This document shows positions 1 to 13,100 of a stretch of DNA of 64,000 bases, in pieces. Position 1 is the first letter of the stretch; every line of letters begins with the position of its first letter. The notes beneath the pieces are model-generated. The model had not been told where the DNA came from. It saw only the letters and a program-made list of their open reading frames with translations, and made no database searches. The position numbers were made by a program, and so were the translations under genes. Location: positions 67,968 through 131,967 of the forward strand of contig SJOL01009693.1 in the NCBI GenBank assembly GCA_004794785.1, in the 5' to 3' direction. The stretch comes from Opisthorchis felineus (Eukaryota > Platyhelminthes > Trematoda > Opisthorchiida > Opisthorchiidae).

Positions 1-3000
1 AGCTCAAGGCCATGGTTGGGTTTACAAGTCTGTTGAAAAATGCGTGGTTAAAACTCCCGGCTCACATACATGGATGGACATGCATTACCTCTACTTGCGA
101 CAAAAAAACAAGCGTGGTTTGCATTATTTCCAACTGCGGTCGTTTTATCCACTAATGAAGAATGACGGTTATTAATCGGTAGCAGTGTATTGAAAGGAAC
201 CACAATTAACTTTATAAGCGTTCACCGAGAGCAAAACAGTTAACAGCGTGTTCTGACTTCCTACAGTTCGTACAGTTCATCAGCACAGCATTTGCTCGCA
301 TATGAACCATGGAGTTTAGGTCACCTAGTGACTGCTTATCTAAAGACGCAATGCTATCATGGCCTAGTGCGCAAAAATGACTGGTCCACTTTTATGTTCA
401 TCCTGCCCGTTTACAATGTTGTACAACACTCCGATGGGTATAAAATATCGTTTTATGAAATATTACCCAACCATAATCAAGAGAATGTGAAAGACTGTCT
501 TTATCTTCAGTAGAGCTCTTGCAAACTACATGCCTCTGTGTTACAATCACTGAAAGTGAACAACTTTGAATAATGAATTTGCAGTCATAAAGGATCTGTT
601 CCTCTATTCTCCAAATGCGCGCAATAAGAGAGAACAAAATTTCACTGAATACGTTTAGGCAAATCTTCACACGAGCCTCTAATTCCAAACGGAACGTGGT
701 CCACTTTTTATAGCACCCAAGTCAACCACAGACAGAGTGATCACCGGCAGATTGACACTGGGAAAGCATTTGGTTCAAAACAGCTAACCAGTTTTCATTC
801 GACCGGAAGCGGACAGAAACCGATCAAAAAGCTATCATTTTAGAACATCTTAGTCAACGATTGGCGATGGTTTGTATTTAAACACGCATTCAAAAGTAAG
901 ATGGCGTTAACGAGAGGGCCAGATGTCATTCAGTCTTCAATCAGGTGTATTCTACAAAAGCCATATCATATTTCTATTGGAGCAATATTCAAGATATCCT
1001 TGATACAACGCATCGTGTAACATTATCAAAAACTCTCATGCAGCGCACTATGGTACCTGACATTTTGGGGCTCATGATATTGATCAATTTAGTCTAGGAT
1101 TTTCCGGTAGTCATACCTTATGCTTGAACACGAATATCCGTGTACTCTTCCCTCTTAAACGGATGAAAAGGCAGAAGTGTCTTAGACCCGAATAATGGAG
1201 CCCCTAAAACCACATCCATATTTATGTTAATTTTCCCCTGAAGAATCGGTTTTAAGAATTAATCATCAACAATAACCAACGCGAACTCAATTAATCTGCG
1301 AGTTAAACGAGACCTTGCTTGTGGGTCTCTTTTGGAACTAAATCAGCCTCGCCTAACGTCACTTTCTCGTCAAAAGTGAAGTCCCGTTCAACAATATGCC
1401 TACTGATTGTTTGATAAAATATTTTGAGGTGGTTTAGTCTGGTGCACATGCCTCGGCCTAGTAAGTTTTGAATAATGATGACGCCAGACATCTTTTCATC
1501 GCAAATACTTGAAGACTGTCGTTGTCGTAATGCCACAACCGTTAAATTGCGTCGTATGGGGCAGCACTTTATTCATTCTGACCAATGCCAACGTGTATAA
1601 ACCAAAAAAAAATTTTTATCAACATTTCATCCTATTGTGTGCATAGACATCTCCCTTTCATCGTGGTAGATGTGATAGTTTAAGCTTAGCTTTCGAATGC
1701 ATCCAGTCTCAAGAAAAATCAATAATATTAAAAATCATGTCCTATTGTAAAGAATTTCCGACGAAAACTGCGGAAAACCCACAGCCTGCGTAGGGTCTCT
1801 TCAATTGGACATATTACTCAGGGAAAAACACACTGTTCTGCAAATCAATTTGGTGTCAAAAGGAAATCTTACCGAAATTAAAATTCACCTTCTGTTTTCG
1901 AGTAGTATTCCCACTCTGATGCAAAAGCTTCGTCAGGCTGAAAGACTAAGTAACTGGGGCGGCCTGGACGACTACGCAAGTTTCCAGGTGAAAAACGTAC
2001 CAGATTTCACTATCCATCCAAAGTATTTTTAACCTCATATACACGAAAACTTTCTCGTGACTAAACGGGATCCAGTCAGTGATTTTAATCAGTATTTTAC
2101 CAGCAAATTGAGATTAAACATCTTGTTCAGCAGTTAATTCGAAATGAATTTTGGCTTGCTACTCCTGCTTAACTGAATGTCGCTCAAGGCGGACTGCAGA
2201 CTAAAAACTTTGTACCGTGTACGAACAGACAACAATGTCGTGTTGAACTGTCTGGTGTACGACTCCAAGGCAGTATGCATTATTATTACATTGGTAGAAG
2301 CTAGCCGAGCTCTGAGCGCAGAGTAAGTTTGCAAAAGCGGCAGTCCAGTTTAGGTAAACGGCATTTAAGAGTGTTAACCGTAATAAAGACCAGATCTCGT
2401 AGCGTGCAGTTTAGTGGTGCTTGTCCTCCATAAACAATGACAATGCTCATAAAAATATTGATCGTTCATCTGTAACACCCTTTCGGCGCATAGCTGCCGT
2501 GCCACCCAGCGGAATTACGATGGATAAGATACTGCCAGGTTGCCCAGGCCTAAACAGGAGCAGTTGAGGTGCTAAGGTTGGATTTGAACCACGGACTCTC
2601 TGGTTAATAAATTGATGCCTTAACCTCTAAAGGTATCTCAAGCTCGATTGTGTTCCACTGCATTTTTAACCAAGCCTAAAATAAAAATCACGTTCTAAGC
2701 AGAAAACGTTTACGCCCTGCATCGGTACAGTTAAAGGACCGTCTCCTGATAGACAAAGCCAGACTGTGTTCACAGACTCAACAACTGACTCATCAAGATC
2801 ATTATTGGACAGATGGAAGAAACTTAAATATACATTCGGTGTGCATAAGACCAGAATAAACAGGCTTCGAAAATCTTGGGTGGATATCGATCGACAGCAA
2901 AAGGTAGTGGCGACAGGACATGCATTAATCATGCATGCATGCATGCATTAATCACGGGACAAAAAATAGCTTTTAAAAATGCTAGAGATTTGAACCGTGG

Positions 3001-5781
3001 ACTGCTAACGCCACGACGATTGATGACCAGAATGCCATAAAACATGAGGCGTTCCGAAAAGGATAGAACAAAGCCGGCAGAATTGGCGTGTGTGTAAACA
3101 GCGGCTTTGAACACGCGAACGTGGTTCGCTACAAGTAAAGAGAAGTCATCACAAGTAACTTACTAAAACCAAATTCCGAACCAGAATTTAAGTGATTTTC
3201 AAAAACAATTGTGGTTGTCTTGAAATTGCACAACGCATTTTAGAATACTGGAAACGGGCAAGCATGCTTCAACAAAATTACTAATGCTTCGTCCCTTTGG
3301 AAAAAATCGGCCAAAAGCGGATACTTCTTCGGAGAAACTAAAGATACGCCAGTGGCACGTTTTTTTAAATTTTGTTGTACTTTTCCTTGTGGTCCACTTA
3401 GGCCTCAAAATATTTGCAATCTTTCATACTCCAAAAGGAAAAATCGACAGTTTTCGGTGACTAAACAGACAAAACTTTCTGCCTAGTCACCAGTATCTAG
3501 ATGGTTGTCAGAATTCGGGAACAGCTAACCGGGCAAAGAACGACAAGTAAAAACAAATCCTGCAACAGCATGAACCGAGTGGATGATTTTTGGTCCCAAT
3601 CCAAACTGTTAATCAGAGGGTTACGTGCCCCATTCCTCTACGCCCATCAAATTAGTCTCAACAAAGACTGCGAAGCCTGTGTGGCTCTGCGCTTTTAGAC
3701 CTGACCATACAATTATATCTAGACAGTCCGTTTATGGCACTTAGAATAGTGTCGTTTTTGTAGTTGTCGCCCAGTTTACTTCACCGAAGCGGTCTTGCTT
3801 GTTATGGATTCCTATTACGGATTTTTATCACACTCGAAGAAATCACCTAAACCAAAGAATCCTCAGAGTAGGTTGATATTTAGCTTTTCGGTAATCTCAC
3901 CATACCCTGATTATAAACTGAGTACTAATATTACTGATGGTAAAGACTAGCCAAATTTGTCTCCGTGTCACCAAATGCGCTGTTTCTTTAATCCCGTCAA
4001 ATATAAAAATGCACACAAGTTTTGTAGTAGGATATACATTTGTCTGCGTAAGAACGCTGGGCTGCTTCTCGCTGGTTGCTCTGGAGTAACTTTAAACTAT
4101 GATATTGGGAATAAATTCCAAAAACCATCTAGGAAATGTTGGTTTCTTGCTTCCCAATACATGCCTTAACACTTCCAGCCACAGATACCTCCCCCTCTTG
4201 CTGAAAGTCGGATGGAAATCATCCCATGCAAAGTCTAGCCAGTTACTAACCTTCTGTTCAATATATAAGGAACGCTGGTATTTATTTGTGGCAGCTGAAT
4301 GACGACGATTGTCCGTAAAAATGCGCATGTTAGCATCTTAATACTTGCTTCAACATTGTTTGCCTCTACGGACCGACCTTTGAGAATACCATTCTGCAGC
4401 TACTTTCACAACGCGATCAACAGTCAAGGTGCCGTCACCTTCATCCTGGATAATCACAAATCACTCTCACGTGTTGACATAGGCTGACAAAGGTTTGATA
4501 CAACCGCAGATCTGTCATAAATTTCCGCTCAGAACCCCTGCTATCACTGCAGCGGAAGATTCAAAGTTCAGGAGTACAGGCGCAAAATCTCTGTTTCCCA
4601 CATTATGTGATAGTTTTGGACGACGTATCGAAAAGGCAAAACACATAATGTCAACCCTTTGTATTGGCAGAACAAGAGATCTGATATATGCTCCTGTGGT
4701 CGTAATCTCTCAATTCCTGGCTGTTTTTCTTTCCAAAGTCCTGTTCTCTCTGGATGCTGCAACCGAGTTTCGTTTTTGACTTTGGCGTAGCAAAGGTCCT
4801 TTACTTAGCGCAAAATGGAGTGGAAATCCAACACCTCTGAATGCCTTTTTACAGTTCGTGTTTCCTTGGGTGTTTGAGAGATATCCTTTTTTGATATGTG
4901 GAGAAATTTCTAAAAGTCAGAACAGCGTGAAAAATTCTGCGTTGCTGTCCACATACGGGCTTTTCGACCGTGGACGTTTAACTTGGCTTGGTGCTCAGTA
5001 TGACTCTGAAGCGAGCGGAAACTGTGTTGACACATCGTCGTAAACTATGCAGGCTTCCTAACCATGAGCCATTCGAACTAAGTGGAAAACAACGGGAAGG
5101 GGTCGTTTTAGTGGTTTGGGGAAATAAAAGACACGTAGTCTTGACCACTTTCTTTCTCCGAACCAGTCGGTTTCATCATCACTATTCTCTCCCTCAGATT
5201 TTCTTTTTTGGTCAAATATAAGTCCTTTCTTGTCGTGCAAATTTTTGTTCATGTGAAATAAACTTTCATTTAGGCAGTTCATGAAATGCTACCAGACTCG
5301 TTGGAAAACTAAAGAAATTATTACTAGTTATCGGATGACATTCGGTTAACTTTCTAAAGTTTGGAGAAGATAGGACTGAAGTCAGGTTTTGGTGGTGTAT
5401 CCACACACAATGCATGACTGTCTTCAAAGAAAATGTCAACATAATGACTAGGCTTGGTGTTCCACGAGGTGAAAGACCATAGATAACAATCTATCATTAG
5501 AGTTGAAGATGTCAATGAGACGGTGAGGCTCGTTTAGGCTGAAAGATGCTTTACAAGAGAGTCTACTTGATTGACTGACAAATTTTGCCTAGTTCTGACA
5601 AAGTCTGTCATTAATAAAACCTTGAGGTAATGAGACAGGTTACACTCAAGTTGGTTATGGATTAGGCCAACACCCACGGGGCACTATAATTGTAGACCGG
5701 GTTGACCAGCTCTGTCTGAATTTTAGTATACCTCAAGCAGGGAATAGGAACAATATTATAGTTTCATGGTTAAATTGATGA
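1..5781. other. Gene-free flank upstream of the TAGA array
   Basis: Only short chance open frames (under 100 codons) with no family resemblance. It holds the SINE copy at 2461-2645 and a small ATGC-repeat palindrome at 2931-2949. Otherwise I see nothing. Confidence 0.6.
2461..2645 (-). repeat. SINE family 1 (tRNA-derived), old copy
   Basis: On the minus strand it has GAGAGTCCGTGGTTCAAATC (B-box), then CTGCTCCTGTTTAGGCCTGG, CAACCTGGCAGTATC and the ending GAAAGGGTGTTACAG. Closest in its 5' part to the copy at 48748-48922. Confidence 0.8.
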
Positions 5782-7114
<1,333 letters not shown>

Positions 7115-7149
7115 ATTATATAAATTCAATGGTGGTGTAGGGAGGTTTG

Positions 7150-7390
7150 GTAATTTTCACTAGAGATTTTGTCTTGTCAGTGATTCCAGTGTATGCTAAA
7201 AGACCAAGGAGCACTGTGGAGCTGTTTCCCCCTCTTTGGGAATCACCTGCAACGCACAGCTCACGAAACTCAAAGAGTTTCGGACTCGCAAACTTCCGGT
7301 TAGTGGTTGAACACTTAACTGTCTGGTCGTGAGCGACTGATCAGCAGTGTGATTAGCTCTCACTTAGACAGGACATGGCACCACTCATCC
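7150..7390 (-). repeat. SINE family 2 (tRNA-like), minus copy
   Basis: On the minus strand: head with CTGTCTAAGTGAGAGCTAAT, then CACGACC and a GGTTAG-like A-box region, then a body with CAGTGCTCCTTGGTCTTTTA and a GGAATCACTGAC end. It aligns along its length with the plus copies at 7508-7750 and 8818-9045. It is head to head with the first of these. Confidence 0.72.
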
Positions 7391-7507
7391 TTCAATCTCG
7401 GAAGCCACACCACGTGGTCACGTATTGACTGGCTTCTCGAGTTACGACTTCTCAGAAGGAAGACTCACTCATTTTGTAAAAGTATTCTTCTTCTGAGCTA
7501 CTTATGG

Positions 7508-7750
7508 ACTGATGGTGAGGGCCATGTCCTGTCTAAGTGGGAGCTAATCACACTGCTGATTGGCCCCTCGTGGCCGAACGGTTAGGTGTTCAAACTCTGG
7601 CCAGATGGTTTCGAGGTGGAGATTCCCTAGAGTTTCGTAAGGTGCGCAGTGCTGATGATTCCCAACAAAGATAAAACAGTTGTACAGTGTTTCTCGGCTT
7701 TGCAGCATAGATTGGCTTCACTCACGGGATGAAATCTCCAGTACGGTTGA
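7508..7750 (+). repeat. SINE family 2 (tRNA-like), plus copy
   Basis: Contains CCTCGTGGCCGAACGGTTAG, which resembles the A-box half of a Leu/Ser-type tRNA, then a degraded B-box-like GGTTTCGAGG, then GCGCAGTGCTGATGATTCCC and TTTCTCGGCTTTGCAGCATA. The shared body with the copy at 8818-9045 shows they are one family. Confidence 0.75.
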
Positions 7751-8817
7751 TACGTTCCTTCTCTGCGTGAGTCAAACTACGGTTGCGTGAACTACCTTTC
7801 AAATGCCGCTCGTAAAAGCCAAAACTTGTAAACCTGGAACTGTTGAGCATTTTGGTTCCTTATTCAGTGTTCTTTCGATAGGTCAGGCGTGGCAACGTGA
7901 GACAGCGTGTCGTAGCTGCCTTGTTCCAAAAGTTTTAACGTTTTACACTACTCGCGAGTAGGCGCATTTTATAATCTCTTCCGCACTGGACGAATACCGC
8001 TCCTAAGCCTCCGAGGGCTTGTGGTTAAAATTGGCACTTCACATTTCAAATAACCAAAGCACTTCCACAACCCGCTTCTCTCCTATCTTTGCACACAGGG
8101 CATCGAATTATATTGCTCGACAAGTCCATGCATTAAATGAACTAAAATTTGTGCCCTTGCTCATTCCATTGTTTGTCGTTTCGATAAAAAACCCTCCGTA
8201 CTAGAACACAACGTAGACGCAATTGAGGACTCTTTACACTTGGCGTAATTCCTCCCGCATAGATTACACGACACACCGAGTTCTATTGTCCTTAGTTAAT
8301 CTTTAGTTAATCTAGTGAAAGCAAACCTTCAGTCGGAGGGCGCAACTTGCTGATACACCACACTGAATTGGTGGGAACACACTTCCGACTAGGAGCAGTG
8401 TTGTGGGATTTCGCATTAACTCACGACCATGGTGTGAGAGATGCTGAAGGCAAACTTATATATTATCCGGCAACTCTGTTCGATATTTATTCTCCACCGT
8501 TTACATAACGTCTATTTGACAAATGGACTGATGTCATTTTTGGAGAAACACGTATCCCTAACTTTCTGCATTTTACTGCATGTGTGAGCGTTTGCACTTC
8601 CATTGTAGTAAACAACCAAATCGTACCGATGTCAAACAAAATGTCTAGTCTTCGCAATGATTTCAATGATAATAACTTTCCTCACGCTACCAACAATCTA
8701 TAAGTAGAACAGAGGAAGCATAAAATTTACCCAACTAGTGAAACTTCCATCTGAGAAGTCGTTGCCCGGGCAGCCTCTCGAAACGTTTGACTTTTATGAT
8801 GTGGGTCCCGTGAGCGA

Positions 8818-9045
8818 AAGATGAGCAGTACTATTCCATGTATAAATGCGAGTTTATCACACTGCTGATCAGCCGCTCGTGGCCGAAAGTTCAAGCCTTC
8901 AAACCACTAACTGGTGGGTCACGGGTTCGAGAATTCTTGGAGTTGCACAATGCTGATGACTCCCAACAAGGATGAAATAGCTACACAGTGCTTTTCGGCT
9001 TTTCAGCATAGATTGGCTTCACTTACAGAACCAAATCTCCAATAA
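8818..9045 (+). repeat. SINE family 2 (tRNA-like), plus copy
   Basis: CCGCTCGTGGCCGAAAGTTC is followed by a clearer B-box, GGGTTCGAGAATTC, then GCTGATGACTCCCAACAAGG and TTTTCGGCTTTTCAGCATAG. This is the copy with the best B-box. Family 2 differs from family 1 in both head and body. Confidence 0.75.
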
Positions 9046-10023
9046 TCTTTCTGAATCTTCTCACGCTACCAACACAGAAGGCTTCTTCTTCAAACAGAGC
9101 TCCAAAACACACTGTCTCCCAGTTCACCACGTGAATAATATCCTCCTTTCTCGTGTCCATTTTTGTACACATCTGTTTACAACAAACCTATAACAAAAAA
9201 GACTACCTCATCAAGATATCCCTTAGGACTTAGAAACTTTAGAAAATGAGAAAAATAGCCGTGTTCACTTGACTAACACTACTGTTTCGTACGGACACTG
9301 ACCTATATTAATAAACGCAAATCAGACTACCAACATTTTCAGCCAAACTACACTATTTGCCGCATGAACTGCAGCTGAAATAGCCTCACGAAGGATGGCC
9401 GATCTCTTGTGCCGAAAATTTTGTTGCATAGATAGATCTTCTTCCAAATGAGATATGCCACTCTTTTCGATCAACTGCGCAAGAAAAGACATTTTTCACC
9501 CAAGGCATATGTAACCTGCATTTACAACCAGGTCTGTCTAAATTGGTCATTTCTCACTGGGCCCGAGGAGTTCTTGCATGTACTTAGTGTTGAAATCTTT
9601 AGGTGAGCAGGTTAGCATTTATAATAAGGACAAAGATGTTCTGGCAAAAATGTTTTCAGCAAGGTCGCACCGGTTGGTACAGGCGCAAATGCGACGACAG
9701 AAGTTTATGCAACAATCAATGGAACAGATTTTAAGTAGGTGGTAATAGACACCGAGCGCTAAGCCACAAGATTCAGTTCACCGACGGAATAACTTGGATG
9801 CGTTTGTGTCAGGGATAAGAATTGTGTTCCAGGTGTGTACCAAGATGAGTTCGACTATGTTAAGTCCAAGAAGGACAGAAAGCGTTTTTGATGGCAAACA
9901 ACTGGGTAACTAGTGGTTACTGTCTAGACTATCGCCATTGTGCGGTGCTGTGCCGTCCTGCATTGACTAGAAAGTTCTTCAGGAACTATCTGGAGGTTCT
10001 GGCTTCACACCGGGTATAGCGCC
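9046..10023. other. Region just upstream of SPARC exon 1
   Basis: Would contain the SPARC promoter and 5' leader if exon 1 is right. No convincing TATA box or initiator was recognised. Confidence 0.3.
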
Positions 10024-10102
10024 ATGTTATTTGGGTTGTGCGTAATGAAGCTTTTGATCGCCACCTTCCTTCTTAGTCTTTACCTTCTGACGGAACTGCA
10101 TC
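10024..10102 (+). CDS. SPARC: SPARC exon 1: start codon and signal peptide
   Basis: The ATG sits in GCGCCATG, a good animal start context. The 26 codons encode a short leader with a long hydrophobic core (LLIATFLLSLYLL), as in a signal peptide. A second in-frame ATG (codon 8) could also serve as start. The exon ends at a strong donor, C|GTAAGT, in phase 1, which is the phase needed by the acceptor at 24599; the split codon becomes Leu. The intron that follows is about 14.5 kb, so another small exon between the two cannot be ruled out without transcripts. Confidence 0.62.
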
Positions 10103-13100
10103 GTAAGTTGGTAACAGGAAGGCCATCCGATCTATCTCTTATTCAGTTTGTTGACTGTCATATATATTCTCTTCTCTATCCTATCCCTATCTACAAGATC
10201 TCGCCAGAGACAAGGTGTTTGGTCAGTATGATTTTGTTCAATGAAATTAATGACCAACATGTTGCATGAACAATCGTCGTGTGGCTGATAACTGAAAATA
10301 TGCGCCTGTTGCTTGGGAATAGCAAATTACTCAACTGTAGTTCTCTTGCATGTAAAGTCACCAGGATGGATGGCTGTCCACTGGTTAAGAAGTGATCAAA
10401 TAGTGATGAAGAAAGACGAATTGGGAAGCCTAATTACCAGAAAAACATGTACGGTGAGAGCGGTTGAGGGTTGAGACCCACTTAACCCCGCAATGATGAT
10501 GTCACCTCGACTGGTGATGAAACGTTTGCAATCCAACTGCCAAGCTCGGCGACACAGACCAACAACCAAGCAGCGTACCCGAGCTACCTATATTCCACAA
10601 CATTGCCAACTCGATATTCTGCTTAGCAGTGGGGACATTTAGGAGCTCCTTTGATGCCACTGTTCAGGGTGACCGACATTTCTGGCTTTCATGCCCTAAA
10701 TTACCAAGATATGACCTTTAGTTGAACGTACATTGAGATGGTACGACAAGAATATACATCGCACCTAGGTTAGAACGAATGACTGAATCATATGTTGGAC
10801 TCTGTTTCGCATTTTCCGACGATCTTAATTTAAAAGTAAAACACGAGGTTTTGGCAAATGTTCAATGAAGATGTCGAGTAAGGCACCACACCTAATATCC
10901 ATTCAAATCCCCATAAAAAGATCGATTTCACCTCTTTGTGGACACACGTGATGGCAGCAAATGTGGATCTCCTACAGAATCGTTTGACAAACATTTCCGA
11001 TGAGAAATTATTTGGAACTTATTGAAATAAAAACATAAATTACTGGAAAAGCATTGTTTAAGTAGTATGCTAAAGTCGACTTTCGGAAGGTGCACATGCA
11101 AACGTTTACACTACTTACTTGATAATTGTGGCTGGAAGTTAGCATGACACTCTTCTTGTTTTGTTCTTTCAGTGTATCGCATTTGGCCAACAGGATGAGT
11201 GGGTAAGTTTCTCTGGGAAACTTATATTGGTTTGCAACAGGGCCCACTGTTTTTTATACGTTGTACTTGGCTTTCATTTATGTTTCTTGTGGTCTATGCT
11301 AAATTTGTGCGTATCATATGTATGTATTTATACATATATATGTATATTTACAGTACACACACATCTAGAAGCAGCCTACGGGGTACCGTGGGGTACCCCG
11401 CCAGAAAAAGGTTAGCATTCTAATTTGAGTAAGAACTTGTCTCACCAACGGATTACTACGGAATATACTATTCACGGGTTAATAAATCCCAGAGTGCGAC
11501 CTGATACAACTAAACTAAACAAATCGTTCCTCAGGCTACATGGGACTTAATGCTTTCGTGCCATGAAGGAAAACAACGTCGAACAATAAGTGGTAGTCGT
11601 GGGTTGCTGCCAGAACTATGTTCAAGAACCAAATATTTCTGCTTTTAACTGTACACAACGTCGTATAGGTATTTTCTTGCGTTTGGAATCACCACTGACG
11701 ATTATTAGGGTGGAATCCAGGTTTTCTATTGTTGGCCTGTGAGCGGAAGCTTCTACGACTGTTTGGTTCATGCAATTCTTAGAACCGCATCAACACAACT
11801 CATTTGAATTCATCGTACACACTTAGGCACAGTGTCCCCCTCCGGATATTGCACCATTTGAAATGGAAGCATAGATCAACAGACTGAAAGGGCGCACGGT
11901 AAAGAAACGTTCTGTTCCAGTTAGGAAGATGAAACGCATCTTTAATAAATTAGCTCTCCATTTTTAGTAGGTATCATGTGAGAAAACAAATTCATCGGTC
12001 CTCAACATATCAAAGGTGCACATGTCATGTATAGTACAGCTAGCCTAAACCAACCCTATGATTCTCGGCTACCATGCACCTGGTTTCATCTAAACTGGGT
12101 CAAGTTCGGTCATGCTGAACAAGCTTTTATCATGAGGCATTGCGGTCCTGGTGTTATGTATTTGATCTCCTTGTGCGGCATATGCTTACTGAACTCATTT
12201 TGAGGACGAGCGTTAAGAATAATGATATTCTTTACAGCGATCTAAAGAAATCATTCCCGGAATCAGAAACTGACTTGTGGTGCTGTCACCAGGTTATTTC
12301 GCTGACAAGTGGTTTGCAGTTTGAAGAGATTCAAACCACAGGAGGTGGTTTATTACCGGAAGTTTTCAGCTCCATGATCCGTACATTATAAAAACCAGCA
12401 GTGTGTGGAATTCTTGCTTCCCATGAGGTCTTATTGGTTCAAATAAATTTCAAGAGATGAGTGAAGTATTGAGCAAATTATTAGTTTTGCCAGAATGTGG
12501 TAAAAATGTTGGTTCACGTCTACACCGGCATCAAATATGATACTCTCAGCCATGGTCGCTCGTTGTCTTTTGGCACTGATTTAAATTCAACGATCAGCAC
12601 CGAACTGATCATTGTACATCTCCAATTCAGCATACCAGTCGCTATGTGCTAATTGCTGCGTTCCACTACCACTGTGCAACCATGACTGACATTTTTTAAA
12701 CATACTACTGAAATACTTATGCATGTTAACATGTCAGTGTGCAAATTAGATAATTGGAAGTCGCACCTCCCAAATTTGCCGGAAGAGCACAACTTACCTT
12801 AAACATGCATCCGTTAGTTTTTTCTGTTAATGAGAGAATCTGGGGGATTTCATCCTAATTTCTTGTTTATCGTGTCATTCAGCTAAATGCACTGTACACG
12901 GGCCGCCTTATTTTTTATTTAAAACGATGTTCAAGGATTTGCTTAGCGCAAGAGACATGCAGTTTAACTTTCAATTAGGTAATCAAGTTGATGGAAACTC
13001 CGCGAGTAAGCCTACCTGATAAGCCGAAAAAAGACAAACCTTGTGATGGAACGTCCGAAATTTTCATCGACTTTATGAGCAGTACTGCAGATAGCCAACC

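Noticed and set aside
2931..2949. ATGC repeat palindrome as a regulatory site
   Set aside because: A short simple repeat; nothing ties it to a gene.
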